A stretch of DNA of 64,000 nucleotides from Erwinia sp. ErVv1 (GTDB lineage Bacteria; Pseudomonadota; Gammaproteobacteria; Enterobacterales; Enterobacteriaceae), in NCBI RefSeq assembly GCF_900068895.1, contig NZ_CDPK01000003.1, positions 346,285 to 410,284 of the forward strand, read 5' to 3'. The notes beneath the pieces are model-generated. The model was not told the DNA's origin. It made no database searches and saw only the letters and a list, made by a program, of their open reading frames with translations. This document shows, piece after piece, positions 1 through 8,576 of the stretch; position 1 is the stretch's first letter; every line of letters begins with the position of its first letter. The translations under genes were made by a program, and so were the position numbers.

Positions 1-1
1 G

Positions 2-667
2 AATGCGCTGAGTATTCTGGTGGGCATGAACCCCCGCGAAATTGCCCGGCGACGTGAGTTCGAGCAGGTTGCCCCGCAGACGCTGCCTTCGTTGCTCCCA
101 TCCGAGCTGTTACAGCGTCGCCCGGATATCGTCCAGGCTGAGAGGCTGCTGCTGGCGGCGGATAGCTCCCTTGCGGCATCCCGCGCGCGGCTGCTGCCTT
201 CGCTGAACCTGACCGCATCCGGTACGATGCAGAGTTCTGCACTCCACCAGCTGCTGGATAACCCCTTCAGGCTATGGAGCATTGGCGGCAGCGTGCTGGC
301 CCCGATACTCAACCGCGAGGCGCTAACGGCGCAGGTAGATGTGTCCATGGCCAGCCGCAATCAGGCGTTGTACAGCTACGAAAAAGTGGTGCGTAATGCC
401 TTCAGTGAAGTTAACAACGATCTCGACGCGATTGAACGTTACCAGCAGCAGCTGGTGGAGCTGCAAAAGCAGGCGCAGGTGGTGAGTGAAGCGCTGCGTA
501 TTGCCAGCAATCGCTATCAGAATGGCTATGCATCCTATCTGGATGAACTGGATGCCCAGCGAACGCTTTACAGCACCCAGCTTAACCTTGTACAGGTAAA
601 AAATAACCTCCTCCAGGCGCAGATTGATCTCTACCGGGCGCTGGGGGGCGGCTGGAAGGAGGCGTAA
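2..667 (+). CDS. Outer-membrane efflux lipoprotein of NodT/OprM type, 3' part only
   Basis: The reading frame is open from the window edge, so the N-terminal part, with any signal peptide, lies outside. The visible 221 residues match the C-terminal half of TolC-like outer-membrane factors of RND tripartite pumps. They contain the LLPSELLQRRPDI segment that starts the second structural repeat, then long amphipathic helices rich in Gln, Ala and Leu, and the closing LYRALGGGW motif typical of NodT-family proteins. The protein would form the trimeric exit duct joining a periplasmic adaptor and an inner-membrane pump to the outside. The GTG at 20 is an internal codon, because the frame continues upstream as NALSILVGMNP, which fits the family. 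Any pump and adaptor genes would lie before base 1. The family assignment is firm; the substrate cannot be read from this part. Confidence 0.9.
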   Translation, partial: NALSILVGMNPREIARRREFEQVAPQTLPSLLPSELLQRRPDIVQAERLLLAADSSLAASRARLLPSLNLTASGTMQSSALHQLLDNPFRLWSIGGSVLAPILNREALTAQVDVSMASRNQALYSYEKVVRNAFSEVNNDLDAIERYQQQLVELQKQAQVVSEALRIASNRYQNGYASYLDELDAQRTLYSTQLNLVQVKNNLLQAQIDLYRALGGGWKEA

Positions 668-683
668 ACGCCACCGTCATTTT

Positions 684-718
684 CCTCACTCACGAGCCAT
701 TAATTGCCGTGAGTGAGG
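684..718. repeat. Perfect 11-bp inverted repeat after the efflux gene
   Basis: CCTCACTCACG at 684-694 pairs with CGTGAGTGAGG at 708-718 across a 13-nt loop. It follows the efflux gene stop by 17 bases. No T run follows on either strand, so it is not a classical intrinsic terminator; a role in transcript end formation or stability is only a guess. Confidence 0.55.
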
Positions 719-855
719 ACCCTCTCCGGGCTAATGCTGCCGCCATCCTTCGGTTTAACCCCCTAATCAGAATGAAATCGGCTTGAAGCTGGATTTGGTC
801 GCATCGGTGGTTCACTGGCACTGTTTGAAATCAAAAAGAGGGTAAATCTCGGTAT

Positions 856-887
856 GCACAGGGACGACGAAATGGTCGTCCCTGTGC
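856..887. terminator. Perfect 13-bp hairpin beyond the tccC-like gene
   Basis: GCACAGGGACGAC (856-868) and GTCGTCCCTGTGC (875-887) form a perfect 13-bp stem with a 6-nt loop. It sits 44 bases beyond the end of the minus-strand toxin gene and could end its transcript. There is no U tract on either strand, so its action as a terminator is inferred from position and stem strength only. Confidence 0.45.
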
Positions 888-930
888 TGTCATTCAGGCT
901 GACTTTAAACACTATCGGTCATATAAATGA

Positions 931-3876
931 TTATTTCCATGAGTGATCCGAACCATTATCAACCTGTCTTCCGAGACTAAGCATATTATCTCTGGGTTGG
1001 ACAAGCTGGCCGTATTGTTCATCGCTAAAGCCTTGAATTTTCCGCCTTAAAATTTTATCCATAAAGGTTGTTAACGTCGCAACTGCTTTCTTATCCCCGT
1101 CAATAACCGCCTGAAGATTTGACAGCTTGATTGTGCTGTAAAGCGCCTCGGTAAATACATCAGGCCCGGCAAGTTTAAATACGTTGGTTTCACCACGCTG
1201 ATATCTTTCCACTGCAATATCCAGTGTCCGGTTAATTACCCTGTTCTCCCGGGCCGCGCCAATAGGGGTATTAGGCACTGCCTGCTCTTTTTCTCCTTCT
1301 TTGGCGATATATTCTTTTTTAAAGCCTATCCCGCCATAGAGGGACAAATCGCCAAACGGCGCTCGCTGCGTATCGTCGACATCCTTATATATCCCACCTT
1401 CGTGTTTTAATACTAACAGGCGTAACAGATCGCTTGCCTGTGCATAACGTCCTTCGCGAATGGTATTAGTATAATACTTAAAAGCAGGGTGAGACTGTAT
1501 TTCTGAAAATGAAGGTAATGTTCTTAAGTCGGTAACATTAACGTTACTCCCGCGAAATCTTTCAACTAAATCATCGCTTGCTTGTTTGTAATTTTCAATG
1601 CTGCTGTCATAAATAAGTTGTGTTTGATAATCTGGGTTCATACTGGCAGTATCAAGCGAAAGCGCGACATTCTTATCCGATATTTTGTTTGAGCCAATCC
1701 AGATCATATGAATGGATTTTGGAATGTCAGCATACTCATGCGCGGAAATCTCTGCCTGGACTTCGTTATTGATATTCTGTCGCAATGAGGATTTTTTGCC
1801 GGAAAAAAAAGGCATTCTGCCGTCGGAATCACTGTATGAAAGTGGGTTATTCCTGACCATGCGAAACAGGTTGAGGCCATCCACCGTGCCTGCCGGATCC
1901 GAACTCAGCCAGCGCGCCGCCCAGGGCTGATAGTAACGGTAGCCATAGTAATATAACCCCGTTGCATCGCGCTCTTTACCCGCAAATCTGATGGTTTTAT
2001 AGTGAGATTCTGTCTGGCTACGGGCTGTCCATAAGGCTGTACCGCCAAAGGGATAGTACTCCTCAAGGCTAATAACATTGCCGTCATCGTCCACCTCCAG
2101 ACCACTGCTCCCTGAAAGATTGTCGTAACTCCATCGCGCCATATTATTGCCGATACCGTCTGGCTTGCCGCTCTCCCAGTGCAGTATGCGCAGCTGCGCG
2201 CGCCCCAACCCATCCAGAGTAATGACCTGCAGATTTTCCGTTAACGAACTGCCCGTTGAGCGGGTACGCAGCTCCAGCCCAGGCAGGTAAATAACCTGCT
2301 GTTTTTGCGTGCTGTTGCCCGTTTGCTGTCTGGTCACCTTGAGCAGACGCTGGCTGGTACTGTCATAGCGATACATTTCACTGTCATTTGCCCCAGCGTT
2401 ACGGACTACGGGCATCACTTTTCGCAGCTCGCCCCGAAGTGTCCAGTCCAGTTTTTGTCCCGGCTGTAACTGTTTTTGCTGGCCAGCCGCCGTAAACAGG
2501 GAGTCTACTACGGTCGGGTTCGTCGTCAGTGCGCTTAAGACGCCACGGTTGCTACGATTGCTGATGGTAACGTCAGTGGTATAAGTATTTGAGGTAGCAG
2601 GCGCAGCGTGCCGTATTTGCGTCAGGTTTCCGGCATTATCGTAGTGATATGACCGGGTATAAGGCGTAAAGGCTGAACTGTCGGTGGGGAGGGGGATAAT
2701 AGCAGTGGAAGAGCCAGTGTTCTGTTGCATATTAGCCATTTCGCGCCCGGTGGCGCTGACCAGTTGGTACAGGCTGTCATAGCGACAGGTATTCTCCGGC
2801 ACCACTTTCTGATTGCGCCAGAAGCGGGTTTCTTCTGCATCGTTACGGATACTTAGCACATTGCCCACCGGATCGTATTGATAACGCAGGTCCTGCAACA
2901 CTTTGCGCCCTGAGTGATGCCCGGCGGGGCGCTCAGTTTTAATACCTGTCAGGCGCTGTGTTTCCGGCTCGTAGCGGTAGAGCGTCACAACGCCATTGCC
3001 ATGCTCTTCACGCAGCTTCTGCCCGGCAGCAGACCAGGTCAGAGATTTAACAATTACCTGCTCCGGCTCGTTCCTGATTGTCAGCCAGCTGCCTGAAAGC
3101 AGGCCGGCTATGTCGTAGACTACACGCTGCTGATTGCCGCTGGCGTCGGTGGCGATGAGTGTCGAGCCTGTCGCATCCGCGCGGGTCAGAGTGCTATACG
3201 ACCTGTCGTCCAGCCGGTCGTCCCAGGCAGAAATAGCGTCCCCCTCCCAGTTGGCGACGATCTCTTCGTTATTCATCTCCTTAAGCAGCCGCCGGGTCAC
3301 CGAGAGCGACCCGCCGCTCAGGCCAATACTGTTTATCTGAATCAGGCCGGCGGTGTCGTAATGGCTGACGCACTGCCCCGTGAGATTAAAGGCTTTCTCT
3401 TCTTTTGAGTGACCAGACCAGATAAAACGATCCGTAATGCGCACGGCCTGGCCCACCTGTTCTGTCGTGCTGAGCAGGCGTCCCGCCAGCGTAGGACGCT
3501 CATACTGCCAGGTGCGGATTAAGGTCTGACTTTCATCCCTGATCTCTTCATCAGCGTTGATGTTAGTTACTGCCCGGGAAGGGCGCCCGGCGGTATCATG
3601 CAGGGTAACCGCGATCCCGGCATCAACGCTCTGCGTGTGCAGGACATTGCCGGTCAGATCTGTCACACAGGTAAGATTTACCAGGCTGGCTTTAAACAGG
3701 CGCGGGTCTGCGCTCTGCGTCATAAAGCCGCGTGGATGATACTGATAACGGGAGATGCGCTCATCCGTTAAGGTCGGTGCGTCGGGATGGCGGTGATAAA
3801 CGATGTTGCGAACGGTAAGCGCACGGTTATCAAATACCACGACCGAGGGTGTTTTACTAAATAGCGTTGTACTCAT
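931..3876 (-). CDS. TccC-like Rhs toxin with C-terminal glycosyltransferase-like domain
   Basis: This 981-aa protein resembles the C component of insecticidal Tc toxin complexes. Residues 1 to about 689 form the YD-repeat/Rhs shell and start with the TccC-type segment containing NIVYHRHPDAP. The Rhs core near residues 640-689 has YYYGYRYYQPW, SSDPAGTVDGLNLFRMVRNN and ends SDSDGRMP. In known family members the core is an aspartyl autoprotease that cuts off the C-terminal toxin inside the cocoon. Residues 690-981 are a separate module. It has IPKSIHMIWIG near 723-733, SDLLRLLVLKHEGG near 815-828 and a DVD at 832-834, which is the pattern of DXD sugar-transferase toxins (Gly_transf_sug/TcdB-like). 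The DNA coding for this tail (931-1809) is visibly richer in A+T than the rest, as expected for exchangeable toxin tips. A GGAGAG site precedes the ATG. No TcA or TcB gene is in the window, so this is an orphan C component. Target and donor sugar are unknown. Confidence 0.85.
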   Translation of the reverse strand: MSTTLFSKTPSVVVFDNRALTVRNIVYHRHPDAPTLTDERISRYQYHPRGFMTQSADPRLFKASLVNLTCVTDLTGNVLHTQSVDAGIAVTLHDTAGRPSRAVTNINADEEIRDESQTLIRTWQYERPTLAGRLLSTTEQVGQAVRITDRFIWSGHSKEEKAFNLTGQCVSHYDTAGLIQINSIGLSGGSLSVTRRLLKEMNNEEIVANWEGDAISAWDDRLDDRSYSTLTRADATGSTLIATDASGNQQRVVYDIAGLLSGSWLTIRNEPEQVIVKSLTWSAAGQKLREEHGNGVVTLYRYEPETQRLTGIKTERPAGHHSGRKVLQDLRYQYDPVGNVLSIRNDAEETRFWRNQKVVPENTCRYDSLYQLVSATGREMANMQQNTGSSTAIIPLPTDSSAFTPYTRSYHYDNAGNLTQIRHAAPATSNTYTTDVTISNRSNRGVLSALTTNPTVVDSLFTAAGQQKQLQPGQKLDWTLRGELRKVMPVVRNAGANDSEMYRYDSTSQRLLKVTRQQTGNSTQKQQVIYLPGLELRTRSTGSSLTENLQVITLDGLGRAQLRILHWESGKPDGIGNNMARWSYDNLSGSSGLEVDDDGNVISLEEYYPFGGTALWTARSQTESHYKTIRFAGKERDATGLYYYGYRYYQPWAARWLSSDPAGTVDGLNLFRMVRNNPLSYSDSDGRMPFFSGKKSSLRQNINNEVQAEISAHEYADIPKSIHMIWIGSNKISDKNVALSLDTASMNPDYQTQLIYDSSIENYKQASDDLVERFRGSNVNVTDLRTLPSFSEIQSHPAFKYYTNTIREGRYAQASDLLRLLVLKHEGGIYKDVDDTQRAPFGDLSLYGGIGFKKEYIAKEGEKEQAVPNTPIGAARENRVINRTLDIAVERYQRGETNVFKLAGPDVFTEALYSTIKLSNLQAVIDGDKKAVATLTTFMDKILRRKIQGFSDEQYGQLVQPRDNMLSLGRQVDNGSDHSWK

Positions 3877-3997
3877 ATTTGCTCTCCATCAGAGGATTAA
3901 ACGGTCAGAGTTGCATCAGTAACTATAAGGCAAAAATGGCCATGAGTTGTGGTGGTAGAAATAAAGGCGCACTGACGGGGGAGGGCGATCGCGTAGC

Positions 3998-4034
3998 GCC
4001 TGCGCTTTACAGCGCAGGCTGGGCAGCAGATAAT
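3998..4034 (+). promoter_or_regulatory. Sigma-70-like promoter with palindrome around the -35
   Basis: TTTACA at 4006-4011 and GATAAT at 4029-4034 each match five of six consensus bases and are 17 bases apart. The -35 hexamer forms the loop of an 8-bp perfect inverted repeat (GCCTGCGC 3998-4005, GCGCAGGC 4012-4019). Transcription would begin near 4041, only about two bases before the ATG at 4043. The palindrome could be an operator; this is inferred. Confidence 0.5.
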
Positions 4035-4042
4035 ACCCGCTT

Positions 4043-4183
4043 ATGAATGAACATCCTGAATATGAACCCGAAAAAGAACCGCGTTTCCGGCTGGACGATG
4101 CTCATTTTGCCATAGTGGTACTTGCAGTCACTTCCGTTACCCTTATAATCTTTGTCCTGATCCTTACCCTGCTAATGATGTAA
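4043..4183 (+). CDS. Small single-span membrane protein, 46 aa
   Basis: I do not recognise this protein. It begins MNEHPEYEPEKEPRFRLDD, a charged acidic/basic N-terminus of about 20 residues, followed by one strongly hydrophobic stretch (AIVVLAVTSVTLIIFVLILT) running almost to the C-terminus. That predicts one inner-membrane span with the N-terminus in the cytoplasm. No Shine-Dalgarno sequence precedes the ATG. Instead a good sigma-70-like promoter ends nine bases upstream, which suggests a leaderless transcript. The next small gene, also one hydrophobic span, follows 38 bases later, so the two may act together. Support comes from the clean hydrophobic design and the promoter; expression is unproven. 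Confidence 0.5.
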   Translation: MNEHPEYEPEKEPRFRLDDAHFAIVVLAVTSVTLIIFVLILTLLMM

Positions 4184-4221
4184 TAATTAACCGGCCACGG
4201 TCCGCATGGAGTATGCATAAT

Positions 4222-4389
4222 ATGGGATCCAGAGAGGATAAACTTCTGGCGCTGGTGGGGTTACTGTCGGCCTGCCTGATTGCGGTTATGGTTCTGTTCA
4301 CCCTGACCCTGCTGTCGGACGTGCGTCATCCCTCTGACGATACTATTTCGCCCCAGTCATGCTACGCCACGCCGCCTCACTCAGGCTGA
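4222..4389 (+). CDS. Small single-span membrane protein, 55 aa
   Basis: Unrecognised small protein starting MGSREDKLLALVGLL. A short charged N-terminus leads into a hydrophobic helix (about residues 8-31, ending TLTLLSD), then a polar tail of about 24 residues rich in Pro, Ser and His with one Cys. An upstream in-frame ATG at 4213 is possible, but GGAG at 4208-4211 is ten bases from the ATG at 4222 and only one base from the other. Its 3' end overlaps the end of the convergent glycosidase gene by 13 bases. It follows another small membrane protein on the same strand with a similar hydrophobic pattern, possibly as a two-gene unit. Confidence 0.5.
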   Translation: MGSREDKLLALVGLLSACLIAVMVLFTLTLLSDVRHPSDDTISPQSCYATPPHSG

Positions 4390-5540
4390 TTCGCACTTTT
4401 TAATTTGATCTGCTGACTGCGTACTGCCAGTGCATAGGGCTCAAAAATCGGCCGGGTGCCGTTCGCATCCGGCAGGCCAAACAATCCGTCAGGCGAACGA
4501 CGGCTGTCTGCCCAGGCGGGATAAGCCACTACCGGATAGACAGAAATACCTTCTATCTGTACGCCGCGTTCCATTGCTATCCCGACCTGTTCCACCACCC
4601 CGGTAAACCAGGGGGCGCATTTATCGCCCTCCGCACCGGTTTCGGCAATCAGCATCGGGCGCTGATAGCGCTGCCAGACCTCCTGAAGCAGGCTGGACAA
4701 ATCGCGATATTCAGGGTGCGGCGGCGCGATGGGAGTACCGTCCACCCGCCACTGATTATCCGGATAATAGTTCAAACCCACGATATCCAGCAGCGACGCC
4801 TCCCCGCCTAATTCCGGCTGCACCCGACCGCTCAGCATATCCCATGCCTCAAACTGTGCTTCGTGTTGCCGTAAGGCTGCCTGGCGGGAAGCTGCGGTAT
4901 CCTCTGCGGGCGCAACGTTCACCAGCGGGTCGGTTAATACGAAGCGTGCGCCGGGCAGCACGTCACGAATGGCCCGCATCGCGGCGAGGGATGCTCTGAC
5001 CAGCTGCTGCTTGAGTTCACGCCCGCGCCCGGTCACGCCGGGGTTAAACAGGGCTGCGTCAGCGCCGGCCCAGGACCAGAAGGAGATCTGATTCATTGGC
5101 GTAATAAAAGGGTGGGTATGACCTTCCTGCTGCATGACGTGAGCCATTGCCCGGGCAAACGCGGCAAAGCGGTCAACAAAGGCAGGCTGCCAGATATCCA
5201 GATGGGATGGCCAGCCGAAATGAGCCAGCTCCCAGATCATTTCCAGCCCCTGATTTTCGGCAGCGTGCAGCATGGGCAGAAATGTTGACCAGTCATACTC
5301 ACCCGGCGTCTCTTCAATCAGATACCAGCGTGCGCCGTCGCGGGCGGTAAGCAGTTTTTCCGCCGCCAGCAGGGCATAGTCTTTTTCCATCAGCGTATCG
5401 TGACCGCTATTGATCACCAGATCGAAGCGTTTGCCTTCGGCACGACGGGCGGTGGAGCAGGCAAAGCTTCCCTGAAAGAAACTTTTAAACAGTGTTGGGC
5501 TGTGGGGCTGGCGTGATACATCAAGCATTCCGGTTTTCAT
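4377..5540 (-). CDS. GH1-like (beta-glucosidase-like) glycoside hydrolase
   Basis: This 387-aa protein has the layout of a clan A (beta/alpha)8-barrel glycosidase resembling family GH1. EETPGEYDWSTFLPML near 76-91 and MIWELAHFGWPSHL near 101-114 resemble GH1 strands. FITPMNQISFW (about 145-155) is the position of the usual TxNEP acid/base motif. MLIAETGAEG (about 296-305) carries the likely nucleophile Glu300. At the acid/base position the sequence has Asn150-Gln151 instead of Asn-Glu, as in plant myrosinases. It has no signal peptide, so it is probably cytoplasmic. GAGGAA sits eight bases before the ATG, fixing the start. It stands alone, convergent with two small membrane-protein genes and divergent from clsC. 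The substrate cannot be deduced. The fold assignment is fairly safe, the exact family less so. Confidence 0.7.
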   Translation of the reverse strand: MKTGMLDVSRQPHSPTLFKSFFQGSFACSTARRAEGKRFDLVINSGHDTLMEKDYALLAAEKLLTARDGARWYLIEETPGEYDWSTFLPMLHAAENQGLEMIWELAHFGWPSHLDIWQPAFVDRFAAFARAMAHVMQQEGHTHPFITPMNQISFWSWAGADAALFNPGVTGRGRELKQQLVRASLAAMRAIRDVLPGARFVLTDPLVNVAPAEDTAASRQAALRQHEAQFEAWDMLSGRVQPELGGEASLLDIVGLNYYPDNQWRVDGTPIAPPHPEYRDLSSLLQEVWQRYQRPMLIAETGAEGDKCAPWFTGVVEQVGIAMERGVQIEGISVYPVVAYPAWADSRRSPDGLFGLPDANGTRPIFEPYALAVRSQQIKLKSANQPE

Positions 5541-5702
5541 GCGCGTTCCTCACTCCATTAACCTGACGCAACTCTCTGCGCTAAGTCTAGCCTATCCGGG
5601 GTCACCGCATTTAATCAGAACAGTCGCATCACATTTAGGCCGCTGCGCTATTAATAAAACCGCTAGAATAGAGCGCTTACGCTGATGATCTGAGGATAAC
5701 GC

Positions 5703-7175
5703 ATGGCCGAAGCTTTTACGCTGGATGAGGATGCAACCCCGGGTATACCGTCGCGACTGACTCGCGCCGTCTCCCCACGGGTGGAGATGCACCCTGACCA
5801 TAGCGGTATTCATCCGCTGGAAGAGGGACTGGACGCGTTCGCCGCGCGCTATTTGTTAACGACGATGGCGGAATACAGTCTGGATATTCAGTACTACATC
5901 TGGCAGAACGATATGTCAGGCAGGCTGTTGTTCAGTGCGGTACTGGACGCGGCGGATCGCGGTGTTAAAGTGCGCCTGCTGCTGGATGATAATAATACCA
6001 TGGGGCTGGACGACACGCTGAGCGAGCTGGCTCGCCATCCTAACATTGCGGTCAGGCTGTTTAATCCCTTCTCTTTTCGGACGCTCAGGGCACTGGGCTA
6101 CCTCACCGATTTCGCCCGTCTGAATCGCAGAATGCACAACAAAAGCTTCACGGTCGATCGCCAGGCGACGATTGTTGGCGGTCGCAATATCGGTGATGAG
6201 TACTTTGGTACGGGTGATGAGCCGCTCTTTTCCGATCTTGACGTGCTGACCATCGGGCCGGTGGTCAAGGAGGTCACGAAGGATTTCGAGCGCTACTGGC
6301 AGAGCAGGGCCGTTGAACCTCTTAATGCCGTGGTTAAGCGTAAAGAGGGGCACGGGCGAGAAGACGTCCAGCTGCCGGATGTGTGGCGCAACGATCCTAA
6401 GGTGATGCGCTATCTGAATAAGGTCAACGCGTCGACGTTTGTAACTCAGCTTGAGAGTGGAACGCTACCTCTTACCTGGGCCAAAACGCGGCTGCTGAGC
6501 GACGACCCGCGCAAGGGGCTGGGACGTGCGAAAGCCAGCACGCTGCTGCCCCAGCGCATGCTTGAGGTGATTGGCAAACCGCAGGTGCAGTTCGATATCA
6601 TTTCGGCTTATTTTGTACCGACCCGGGCGGGTGTCGCTCAACTTCTGTCGCTGGTGCGTCAGGGGGTGAAAATTGCCATTCTCACCAACTCCCTGGCGGC
6701 AAACGACGTCTCCGTGGTCCATGCGGGCTACGCCAAATGGCGTAAAAAGCTGCTGCGACACGGTATTGCGCTCTATGAACTCAAGCCCCATAGCGACGCC
6801 CGCGAGCCGAGCCACGATCGCGGGCTAACCGGTAATTCCGGTGCCAGCCTGCATGCCAAAACCTTCAGCGTGGACAATGAAAAGGTCTTTATCGGCTCAT
6901 TTAACTTCGATCCGCGTTCGGCGATGCTGAATACCGAAATGGGGTTGGTTATTGAAAGTGAAACGCTGGCGACCAGTGTTCATGAGCGGTTTATCAGCAG
7001 CATGCGCGATCGCGCCTGGACCCTGCGGCTGGATAAGTGGGGGCGGGTTAACTGGGTTGAGTATCCCGGAGAAGGGGATAAAGAGCGGGTACATAAGCAC
7101 GAACCCCGTACCCGCTTTATTCAAAGGCTGCTGGTGCGCCTGGTCTGGCGGCTGCCGATTGAGTGGCTGCTGTAA
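5703..7175 (+). CDS. clsC: Cardiolipin synthase C (phospholipase D family)
   Basis: The 490-aa protein belongs to the phospholipase D superfamily and matches ClsC, which in E. coli makes cardiolipin from phosphatidylglycerol and phosphatidylethanolamine at the inner membrane. Both HKD motifs are intact: MHNKSFTVD followed by GGRNIGDEYFG near residues 146-170, and LHAKTFSVD followed by IGSFNFDPRSA near 384-410. The length is close to the E. coli enzyme (about 473 aa). The divergent neighbour is the GH1-like gene, and opgC lies convergently downstream, as clsC and opgC are neighbours in E. coli. In E. coli the gene works with ymdB, which is absent here. The ATG follows GAGGATAAC. Function is assigned with confidence by motif and neighbourhood. 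Confidence 0.93.
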   Translation: MAEAFTLDEDATPGIPSRLTRAVSPRVEMHPDHSGIHPLEEGLDAFAARYLLTTMAEYSLDIQYYIWQNDMSGRLLFSAVLDAADRGVKVRLLLDDNNTMGLDDTLSELARHPNIAVRLFNPFSFRTLRALGYLTDFARLNRRMHNKSFTVDRQATIVGGRNIGDEYFGTGDEPLFSDLDVLTIGPVVKEVTKDFERYWQSRAVEPLNAVVKRKEGHGREDVQLPDVWRNDPKVMRYLNKVNASTFVTQLESGTLPLTWAKTRLLSDDPRKGLGRAKASTLLPQRMLEVIGKPQVQFDIISAYFVPTRAGVAQLLSLVRQGVKIAILTNSLAANDVSVVHAGYAKWRKKLLRHGIALYELKPHSDAREPSHDRGLTGNSGASLHAKTFSVDNEKVFIGSFNFDPRSAMLNTEMGLVIESETLATSVHERFISSMRDRAWTLRLDKWGRVNWVEYPGEGDKERVHKHEPRTRFIQRLLVRLVWRLPIEWLL

Positions 7176-7198
7176 GCCAGGCGGCGCCCTGCGGGGCG

Positions 7199-8323
7199 CT
7201 ACCGCTGCGGCTTCCCGGAGAAGAGAAAGCGCAGAACCGGAATACGTAAATGGATTTCATACAGGATAAAGGCAATGCCAAATACAAATACCAGCCCGGC
7301 AAAAAAGCCGAGGGTATTGTTGCCGATCTCGGGCACAAAGAAGATGCCGTACAGAATAGTCAGCGGATGGTGCACCAGATAAATAAACAGGGAAGCATTC
7401 ACCAGGTAGGTCACCCGGGGCGAATGAGAATTTAACAGGCGGTGTCCCAGAGAGAACACCACGTTAACCATCCACAGGCCCATCATCATGGATACAACCG
7501 CATCAATTTCATACAGCCAGCCGTCGCCCTTGCTGTAGGTCTGGTTAGCCACGTAGGCAATAAAGGCCAGCAGCGAGCCAATAAAGGTCCAGGGCACCGG
7601 ACGGACGCACAGCGCTTTGATCGCCGGATATTTCCAGGCCATTGCCCCCAGCACAAAGAAAGGCAGGAAGAATAGCGACTGCATGACGGCATAGTTAAAG
7701 AATCCATTCCCCAGCAGCTGCGGTTCAAAATGAAACAACAAACGGCGAATCGCGCCCCAGGCCAGGCTGCAAAGCAGGATCGCCAGGCTTAATTTTCCCC
7801 ATGTCAGGTCAGAATAATCTGTTTTTGCGGGCCTGCTGTCCCGCAGCCACTTAAACATCCAGACACCCGCCGTGGTAAGTACCACCAGCACTAGCAGGAA
7901 CCAGAGGTGGGAGATCAAATCCCATGTCAGGGCATTAAACTTTTCATACAGCGAAAGGTTATGCCAGTCGCCAATTTTAGTGGTCCAGGCTTTGATCATA
8001 AAAAACTGCGGAAGCGTCAGCAACGGGACAGCGGCAAGCATCGGGATGCCAACGCGCTCAAGGCGGACCTTCAGCCAGTGCTGTGGGGTGTATCGCAGAA
8101 ACAGCATATAGGAAAAATAGCCGGAAATGACGAAGAAAACCTGCATACGGAAGGCATGAATAAAGTCATTAAGAAGGGTCAGCCATTCGGAGGGGGTCGC
8201 ACTATTGACCGACCATGACTGGGTAGAATAGATCAGTGAAACGTGAAAGGGGACGCCAAGCAGCATCAACCATGCCCTGATAGAATCGAGGAAGTACTCT
8301 CTTTGCTGCGTTTTTCTAGTCAT
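7199..8323 (-). CDS. opgC: Glucan succinyltransferase OpgC (acyltransferase 3 family)
   Basis: This 374-aa integral membrane protein belongs to the acyltransferase 3 family and matches OpgC (MdoC), which adds succinyl groups to osmoregulated periplasmic glucans. It starts with [20 protein letters not shown], which carries the conserved family His in the first membrane segment, and has about ten hydrophobic segments. It is transcribed away from opgGH, whose products make the glucan backbone that OpgC decorates. About 250 bases between the two divergent genes hold their promoters. The start follows a TAGGAC site. Its end lies 23 bases from the clsC stop, with a GC-rich hairpin-like sequence (7186-7200) between the convergent genes. 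Confidence 0.93.
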   Translation of the reverse strand: MTRKTQQREYFLDSIRAWLMLLGVPFHVSLIYSTQSWSVNSATPSEWLTLLNDFIHAFRMQVFFVISGYFSYMLFLRYTPQHWLKVRLERVGIPMLAAVPLLTLPQFFMIKAWTTKIGDWHNLSLYEKFNALTWDLISHLWFLLVLVVLTTAGVWMFKWLRDSRPAKTDYSDLTWGKLSLAILLCSLAWGAIRRLLFHFEPQLLGNGFFNYAVMQSLFFLPFFVLGAMAWKYPAIKALCVRPVPWTFIGSLLAFIAYVANQTYSKGDGWLYEIDAVVSMMMGLWMVNVVFSLGHRLLNSHSPRVTYLVNASLFIYLVHHPLTILYGIFFVPEIGNNTLGFFAGLVFVFGIAFILYEIHLRIPVLRFLFSGKPQR

Positions 8324-8576
8324 ATTCGTCCTAAAATCAACAAATTAATGCAGTAGTTCGCCCTGAACCACGCTAAAGCTTATCGCTTACTTTAGTTGAA
8401 CGTTCATGGGTATACTATCAGGGGATTCTGTATCCGCTAAGCACTTGAGAATAGGGCGCTAACGCCGCCAATACCGGGGAACTAAAAGTGGTGTCAGGCT
8501 GTCGGAATGCTGAATTATCCATTAAGATGGATGGAATTAATTTTGGTACTCGAAAGGGGGGGATGTGCTGATTAAA

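Noticed and set aside
7181..7200. GC-rich hairpin between clsC and opgC as a terminator
   Set aside because: The stem overlaps the opgC stop region and has no T run on either strand, so I could not support it as an intrinsic terminator.
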